Source of the DNA: Tenrec ecaudatus
Lineage: Eukaryota; Chordata; Mammalia; Afrosoricida; Tenrecidae
Assembly (NCBI RefSeq): GCF_050624435.1
Contig: NC_134530.1
Span: 143,818,721-143,882,720, forward strand
Direction of reading: 5' to 3'
Length of the DNA stretch: 64,000 nucleotides
Below are positions 57,521 through 64,000 of the stretch, one piece after another. Each line of letters opens with the position of its first letter. The first letter of the stretch is position 1. A program made the translations under genes and the position numbers. A model generated the notes under the pieces. That model saw only the letters and a list, made by a program, of their open reading frames with translations, was not told the origin of the DNA and did not search any database.

Positions 57521-57623
57521 CGCACAGTGGAGACCAGCCTCTAACCGCTCAGTGTAGACCAGGAGCTGGGTCGCTCAGTGTAGACCAGCCTCAGTCCGCT
57601 CAGTGTAGACCGGAACTGGGTTG
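57521..57623 (+). repeat. Short minisatellite, four units of 25-27 bp
   Basis: Units begin at 57521, 57546, 57572 and 57597. The last three start with identical cgctcagtgtagacc; the first differs slightly (cgcacagtggagacc). Unit ends alternate between cagcctc and ctgggt types. Confidence 0.85.
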
Positions 57624-57839
57624 CTGCCTCAGCCCGGAGTTCCCTGTTTGGAGGAACCGCTGCACAGTTTTCCCAGAGGCTCTCCTGCTTTGCACTCCCA
57701 CCACCAGGATCCCATGCTTCCCATGGCCCTCCAAGCTCCCATTGTCACCAACAGTTGTTTTTTCCGTCACCATCTTCCTCAAAACCCACCGCCATTGAGA
57801 ATATTCAGATTCATAGCAAACGTCCCTATATGAGGTTCT

Positions 57840-57955
57840 TGAGGTTGTAAATCTTTGTGAACAGCCTCATCTTTTTTGTCCAGTGCAGCTGATGGGCTTG
57901 AACCACCGACCTTGCAGTCCAATGCTCACCTGACAGTGTCACCAGGGCTCCTTTT
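57840..57955 (-). repeat. AfroSINE, antisense, partial
   Basis: ttgaaccaccgaccttgcag to gtcaccagggctcc, 5' half of the SINE. Confidence 0.7.
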
Positions 57956-58061
57956 ATTCATTGTAGTGTAGCTGAAAGTTGGAACCGGCTTGACGGCACC
58001 TCACGACACTAACAGAGAGAATGAAATGGTATCTCCTTGGGACTCTGGCTTGCATCTCTCT

Positions 58062-58240
58062 AGGCCTGGCTGGTGGTGTAGTGGTTACGTGTTGGGCTGC
58101 AGTCCATGGTCAGTAGTTCGAAACCACCAGCAGCTCTGTGGGAGAAAGATTGGGCTTTCTACTCCATAAACAGTGACGGCCTTGGAAGCCCACAGGGGGT
58201 CGCTGGGAGTATGGACTCCGTGGCGGGAGTTTGGCTCTTG
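58062..58240 (+). repeat. AfroSINE
   Basis: ggcctggctggtggtgtagt to agtatggactccgtggcgg. Confidence 0.82.
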
Positions 58241-58393
58241 AATGACTGATGGTGCTGAGTGTCTTATCCTGTGCTCGGTGGCCTTTAGACCATTGTCCTC
58301 TTTGGTGAAATGTCTGTTCAAGTCTTTTGCCCATTTTATGATCTGGCTGTCTTTTTGTTGTTGAGGTTTTATATAATTTTGGTTATTGGATTC

Positions 58394-58916
58394 TGTGTGA
58401 GTCTGGGTGCTTTAGAGAAACGAATCCACAGCGACTCATATGTGTGAGAGAGAGTTTTATATGAAGGGTAAGTACCTATCAAGAAAACATCCCAACCCAG
58501 TGCTGCCCAAACCCACAAGTCCATCATTAACCCATATGTCCGACACCGATCCATAAAGTCCTCCTCCATCTCACAAAACACACGCAATGATGCCGACTGC
58601 AGGAGGAAAGCCGAGTCAGTGAATGTGTAAGCATCTCAACGCTCGCTGGCAGGGGTCTCCACACGGCTGCTCCAGCACCCAGGGCTGCATCGGGGTAGGT
58701 CCATGTGGCTTCTCCTTAGGGATGTCTCACGGGAAGTGAGTCTTGCCAGTTGAAGCAGGGAACTGGCTAAGGCAGCTGCACCCTGGTCCGACCATCAGAA
58801 AGCAAGAGACCTGAGAACTAACAAGGTGAGGCTCACTGAGCCATTTATCTCTCCGCCCTTCAAGTGACCCCACAATGTTTTATCAGCGAGGTTGGCACAA
58901 TAAGCTAACTACCTCA
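58394..58916 (+). mobile_element. Solo LTR of family Z (ERVL/MaLR-like fossil)
   Basis: 523 bp, TGTGTGAGTCTGGGTGCTTT to GCTAACTACCTCA, with an exact 5-bp target duplication GATTC at 58389-58393 and 58917-58921. TG...CA ends with a 5-bp duplication indicate an LTR of class III type. No internal region. Confidence 0.72.
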
Positions 58917-58993
58917 GATTCTTACTGAGTATATGGTTTCCAATGACAGCCTCCCAGTCGGTGGCTTGTCCTTCCACATTTTGGGTAAATTCT

Positions 58994-59494
58994 TGTGGTA
59001 GTTATATAACCTGTTGTCAATTTGAGACTTAAGATGGAAGGGGTGGAGTTTAGCCTGTCAATCAGATCACAGTTTGATTACCTCATTTGGAGGGGCTAAG
59101 GAGATAAATAGCTCTCTGGAGGCAGGACACACGCCCACTCTCTGCGAGACATTACTGACGATGAGCCTGATGCAGGCAGAGCTCTGGAGCTGGAGGAGCC
59201 ACGTGGAGACCCCTGCCAGCACTGAGATGCTTCTACCACCACTGGATCCACAAGATTCCCCACCTACTGGCCTGTGATCTTCCTGCATTTGGTGCCATTG
59301 CATGCGTTGTGTGAGTCTGAAGAGGACTTTATAGATTGGTATCGGACATATGGGCTAATATCGGACTTATGGACTTGATCTGCACTGGGCTGGGATGTTT
59401 TCTCAATATTCAATGGCTCTTGTATATAAGGCTCTTTCTTATACACATATGAGTGTCTCTGGATTTGTTTCTCTCGTCGACCCGGCCTAGCACA
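58994..59494 (-). mobile_element. Solo LTR of family Z, inverted relative to its neighbour (fossil)
   Basis: 501 bp; the - strand starts TGTGCTAGGCCGGGTCGACG and ends TAACTACCACA. Exact 5-bp duplication ATTCT at 58989-58993 and 59495-59499. It shares the cagtgc, gatgtctc-like and tttatctcc order with the copy 77 bp to its left, but from a different insertion event. Confidence 0.75.
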
Positions 59495-59514
59495 ATTCTT
59501 TTGATGAGTATCTC

Positions 59515-59622
59515 ATTGCCATTTGTGACTCAGAGTGACCCTGTAGAACAGGGCAGACCTGCCGCTGTGGGTCAGTCTTCAGGGAACTAAATCCTCATAG
59601 GAGTCAGAAGCAGCCGTGCACT
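59515..59622 (-). repeat. AfroSINE, antisense, partial
   Basis: ccatttgtgactcagagtga to ggagtcagaagcagc. Confidence 0.6.
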
Positions 59623-59945
59623 TGTTTCAGGAGGGCCCATTGATTGGTTTTCATCTTGTGCTGGCTGTGCCCCTGCTGCAGAGGGCTTTTGTGGCCCTGC
59701 CCTGCAACCAGCCCTCCCCCGGACCTGGGACTGGCATCTGTGACCACCCTCTCCCGGCCCCTCCAATTCAGTGTAGCCGCTAGTATGGCCATAGGGACCC
59801 TCCCCACCTTGTAGGTGGGAACCGGCCCGTGTTCTCATTTACTTTGGACTAATTACCCTACCTCCCCGACTTCCCAGGGAGATGTGGGAAGGGAAACGAG
59901 GATCAACCCACACCCGGTCTGAGTTCCCAAAGAAGCAAGGCACTG

Positions 59946-59947
<2 letters not shown>

Positions 59948-59989
<42 letters not shown>
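59948..59989 (+). repeat. (TG)n microsatellite
   Basis: About 21 uninterrupted TG units. Confidence 0.95.
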
Positions 59990-59990
<1 letters not shown>

Positions 59991-60289
59991 TCAGGGAGCA
60001 CTGCCATGCCAGCCACGCACATGGGCTGGGCATGAGTGCATTTGATGCCCATGAAGACTGCATGGTAGCGATCACCATCAGCCTGTCAGGGAGGATCCTG
60101 GTGCCCGGTGACAGAGGAGACTGGGCCCTGCAGGGTTGGAGTAGAAACATGCCTGCCTCCTGAAGGCACCTCGGGGTGGACTCAAACCTCCGACAGTTTG
60201 GTAGAAACCGAGTTCCTTCACCCAGTTTGTACCTGCAGGGGCTCCGGCTATCACCATAGTGCCCGTTTTCTTCATGTAATGCCTTGTGG

Positions 60290-60460
60290 AAAACAATTTC
60301 ATTGGCATCTGCTCTAGAGATCGTACAATCCAAGCCTTCATTCATAAGATTTGTGTAGTCATCACCACCATCAACTTCAGAACACCTTCTGCTCAGTAGA
60401 CAGAAAACCATACAAAACCCAAATAGCAAGCAAAGCAGGCAAACAAGCAAAACTCATCAA
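60290..60460 (-). repeat. Old LINE fragment (L1M-like), low certainty
   Basis: gatcgtacaatccaagcc then gtagtcatcaccaccatcaa and cttcagaac follow an old L1 3' end pattern in reverse. A similar piece lies at about 6325-6405. Confidence 0.35.
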
Positions 60461-60794
60461 CGACGAGTTAGAATAGAAGAAAATCCCAATCCAAAAGGAA
60501 GCAGGAAATATTAAAAACTGAAGCAACTTTAAAATGGGCCAAAGGGAGATCAGATGATAAGGTACTACGTTCCGACTTATCTGCATCTGCCACAGTCAGC
60601 CTTCCCATGCTCTCCGTGTGGTAGCAAGGCTGTTCGCATGCCTCTCCAGGAAACCCCTCTGACCAGAGCCATGGGACTGCCCCCAGGTGGAGCGTGCTCC
60701 AGGGTTGGCCACAGCCCCACCCCTCCCGCTGCCTTCCTCCTGGCCCAATCCACATGTTGCCAAGAAGGGATCTAATGAAAATAGATTTCTCAGC

Positions 60795-60885
60795 GTCTGG
60801 TCTTTGCCTTCCCAGCTGTGAGACCTTGGACCAGTTGCATGTGCTCTGAGCTGCAGGTCTCTATCTCGCATTGGGGATTCCAGGC
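60795..60885 (+). repeat. MIR SINE fragment
   Basis: gctgtgagaccttggaccag then gagctgcaggtctctatctcg. Confidence 0.5.
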
Positions 60886-62160
60886 CGCTGCATGAGCAGA
60901 GTGATTAGCACCTTGAAAGGCCAAGGGCATGAGAAGGCCTGGACAGAAGCTATTGGGAGAGAAGGGAAGTTATGGAGACCGGGGTGTTGGGGGACCAGGG
61001 AAAAAGCAGGATCATTTCTTGTGGAGGGAGGTGGATGCAATAATCTCACATGTGTTCTATCAGAACACCCCTCTCGCCCACCCTCCCTTTGGCTTCTCAA
61101 AGACTGCCCCCACTGAGGGAAGGTCTCTCCTCCCAGGGCCAGATCTCCCCATCCGTCTCCTTGGCCTCTGAGACAGTGGGACATATTTGAGTCTAGAGCA
61201 AATGCAGGTTGGGTCAGGAAGCTGACTGACCAAGTACCACCTGGATCCGCCATCATCGAGTTACAATCACCTCTGTCTGCCGGTACAGCTGCCGAGTCCC
61301 TTGCCTGCGGCTCGAGGGCATCTGCCTTGGCAGATGGCTTTCAGGCTCCTCCTACCTTCCATAGCCTTCTACAAAACGGCTATTCTCGAGACCCGGCTCT
61401 CTCCTCCGGGAAAGAGTCACAGTCTCGGGAACCCACAGGGCCGGCTCTGCCCTGTCCTGTAGGTAGCTATGAGTCGGTCTCACCTCCATCCATGGCCGTG
61501 AGTCTGTTTCTGCTGAGTCATCTTTACTAAGCTGTGTTGAGGTGAGCCTGGGTCCTTGTCAGGTAGGCCAGTGGTGTCCTGGGATTTGTAATAGACACCC
61601 AGCCCTTGAAGGGAGTTGCTCTGCCCTGGCTTTCTGTGTTCCCTGCTAGAAGCAAAACCGATGAGTCTCAGATGGTTGCGTGGATTTTGTTCCCGGTAAA
61701 GGCTGGAAGGCTGGGAGCAGAGGGGAGAAAGCTGCTCTAGAACGGGGCAAGAATCCAGGTCAGTAAGAAGGTTGACAGGGACTCAGGGTCCACTCTGTCA
61801 GAGGGCCAAGGCTAGGTGCATTTTGCACCGGAGTGGGGATAGTGTGCAGGGAAAATCCCCTTCCAGGGCGGAAAGCTAAGGGAACTGGTGAGCACACAGC
61901 CTGGTTTGCTTGCTGCGGGTCCCCATGAGGAGTGGCAGTGGGGGAGGCACAGGAATGGATGACTGATAGGGGGGCCAGGACCTACTGGACCCACCCTGCT
62001 GGAGGCCCAAGGCCATGTGCATGTGACTGGGGAGATAATCCTGGGGTGGGGGAAGAGAAGATAGAGCTGGAGTGCTTATAAAAAGTTAGGTGTTTATCTG
62101 AATGTACTACGGATATTGAATGTTCCTTCTCCCGATGTTGTAACATAAGACAAACTGAAC
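60886..62160. other. Intergenic with one SINE
   Basis: Apart from an AfroSINE at about 61355-61510, no gene or repeat recognised. Confidence 0.4.
61355..61510 (+). repeat. AfroSINE, 3' two-thirds
   Basis: ctcctccgggaaagagtcac then gggaacccacagggccgg and gtagctatgagtcgg. Confidence 0.6.
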
Positions 62161-62162
62161 TT

Positions 62163-62352
62163 AGCGCCATTGAGCCAACTGTACACATGGCGACCCCATA
62201 GGGCAGAGTGGACCTGGTCCTGTGAGTTTCTGAGACTAGCTCTTCATGAGGGTGGAAAGCCGCGTCTTTCTCCCAGGAGCGGCTGGTGGTTCTGAACGCT
62301 GACCCTGCAGTTAGCAGCCCAACACACAACCAGTGTGCCACCAGGACGCCTT
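62163..62352 (-). repeat. AfroSINE, antisense, full length
   Basis: gcgccattgagccaactgta to gtgtgccaccaggacgcc. Confidence 0.82.
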
Positions 62353-63349
62353 GATGCTGAAAAAGAAAATAGTGCGACGGAAACGACATTGCAGAGCTTA
62401 CTAGTCTGCCTTCAGCACATGCTCGATTGGATATGCTAAAAGGGGAGTTAAGAATTGACCAGGAAGAAATACGGACTTCTGAGGGAGGAACTTTGCATTT
62501 AAAGTGACAGGCAGGCTCACCCAGGAGAGTTACAGCTGAAGAACAGACCTGCAAGGGAGGAAAAAGAAAGGTTGAATTTTGAGCACGAAGCTTGCCACTG
62601 AATGTGGCAGTGAGTGAAATAGGGGAGGTGCAACAATGAAGAGATGGCTGAACTTGGACACGTGGCCCTTGGAGGCTAGAGATGAAAGAGACAGAAGGGC
62701 AGGCTGGTCTGAAGTGCAGGGAGGTGTGTGGCTTCCCGGCCTCAGCGGGTGCTCATTGGGCCCAGCTTGGCTAGGGATGAGCTGACCAGAACCCAACCAA
62801 GGAAAAGAGCGATGTGTGACACAGGAGCTGATGTGAACGGCTGCAACTTGACGGCTTTCTTGGACTTGACTTTGCTCACGGAGTTCCTCCTGGAATGCAA
62901 GATTCTTCATATCCAAGAACATGCTTGGCCTGTGTGGGGCACGGACAGGCAACTTGGAAACTGGACGTTGGAAACGGGGCAAGACACAGGCCTGCGGAGG
63001 TTGGCGTGCACACTTTCCTGTGTGTGCTCCGTCTCAGAATAAGGGGCCGAGGGAGACTCCTCTCCAGTGTCCTCTTTACGTGATGTGTCGGGAAGAGAGA
63101 GCTGCTTCTAGAACGATATGAGTCAGTTGTGAGGGATTGTTAACAGACTTAGTTGTGATGGTAAAAATGGCAATTGTAGAAAATGTAACTGAAAAAGGAA
63201 GGAAACCAACCCCTCATGTATGGAAGTGACGCGGGCTGGAGGAACCAGAGGGGGTGGGGGGCTGCCGTGCAGGAACTGACTTGATACAACTCTTCCGGAC
63301 ATGATTTTTGTAGCTCCTGCCCAACAACTGGCTCCACACTCCCCTCACC
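62353..63349. other. Intergenic, nothing recognised
   Basis: No exon or clear transposon. Confidence 0.35.
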
Positions 63350-63535
63350 GCCATCACCAGGATTCGGATTCATGGCAACTCTGTGGCACAGCGTAGGCAG
63401 GCTCTAGAGAGGGTCTGAGACTGTAAATCATCGTAGAAGCGGCGATCTAACCTTTCTCCTGAGGACCGGCTGGTGGACTGCTGACCTTTTGGTCAGCTGC
63501 CCGGTGTTTCATCCATCACAGCACCAGGTCTCCTT
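63350..63535 (-). repeat. AfroSINE, antisense
   Basis: caccgccatcaccaggattc to cacagcaccaggtctcc. Confidence 0.7.
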
Positions 63536-63549
63536 CAATGACCGAGTAA

Positions 63550-63760
63550 AATCAAACCCAGCTCTCTGCCATGGAGTCAGTGCTGACCCACAGGGACCCT
63601 ACAGGACAGGGTAGAACTGCCCCGTGGGTTTCAAGACTCCGCCATGTGGCGGAGTGGAAAGCCCCATCTTCCTCCCGCAGATCGGCTGGTGGTTTTGAAC
63701 GGCTGACTTTGCAGTTAGCTGCTTGATTCGTAATCACTACCCCGCCCTGGCTCCTAGGAC
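63550..63760 (-). repeat. AfroSINE, antisense, full length
   Basis: atcaaacccagctctctgcc to actaccccgccctggctcc; directly follows the previous antisense copy. Confidence 0.85.
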
Positions 63761-64000
63761 TGTGGAAATACAAAGCATCTGTAGCTCACCTGGGGGTAGG
63801 CTAGCTTGTTAATACCATAAATAGGAAGGATGGTGCTCTGGGCGGGGCTGCTCTTCGTTGACATTTCACTAATTGGCGCAGGGCCTTCCTTTGGTGGAAG
63901 AGACTTTTCGGAGAAATCATCCCCAGAAGTAGGTGACCTCAGCCAGTGGTCAGTGACAAGGGACCTCAGTTCATTGCAACAAGGACACAGGATGTGGCTA

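Noticed and set aside
52000-64000. GSTM genes expected beyond AMPD2
   Set aside because: No glutathione transferase coding sequence seen on either strand; the cluster must lie further downstream.

Overview
This is nuclear DNA from a placental mammal, almost certainly an afrotherian and most likely a tenrec. About thirty tRNA-derived SINEs of the AfroSINE type lie across it on both strands (5' head near ggagccctggtggcacagtg), together with an RTE-clade LINE of the kind that mobilises them. A copy of the SPIN hAT transposon is also present; among afrotherians SPIN is known from tenrecs. The species call is inference; afrotherian origin is well supported by the repeats.

Three host protein-coding loci are present, in the order of human 1p13.3. 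(1) The last coding exon and 3' UTR of GNAI3 on the + strand (about 6.8-9.4 kb), preceded by 6.8 kb of its last coding-region intron. (2) The complete cone transducin alpha gene GNAT2 on the - strand (16.2-27.0 kb): eight coding exons of 118, 43, 142, 158, 129, 130, 154 and 191 bp, giving 354 codons with canonical splice sites. GNAI3 and GNAT2 are paralogous G-alpha genes arranged tail to tail, and their last coding exons have the same length. (3) The complete AMP deaminase 2 gene AMPD2 on the + strand (41.3-51.95 kb): a CpG-island promoter, two alternative first exons and 17 shared coding exons, giving an 826-residue enzyme. I found no coding gene from 52 to 64 kb; in human the GSTM cluster lies further downstream.

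The space between genes is mostly mobile-element debris: a near-complete RPS3A retrocopy (11.7-12.6 kb), a nested RTE in GNAT2 intron 4, many LINE 3' ends, and solo LTR fossils. The stretch from 32.6 to 36.0 kb is the richest: a piggyBac-like non-autonomous element, a mariner remnant, a SPIN copy and a solo LTR lie within 3.5 kb. A second hAT element is at 26.1 kb.

There is no operon, phage, CRISPR or biosynthetic system here, and I did not find an obvious new biological system. The most informative points are: loss in this species of the N-terminal extension of the long human AMPD2 isoform; a piggyBac-like element with good termini; two perfect inverted repeats of 22 and 17 bp; two LTRs in inverted orientation with intact target-site duplications; and a 3' UTR intron in GNAI3 placed too close to the stop codon to trigger decay. 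Exon borders come from reading frame, splice signals and remembered family proteins; repeat borders are approximate unless a target-site duplication is given.
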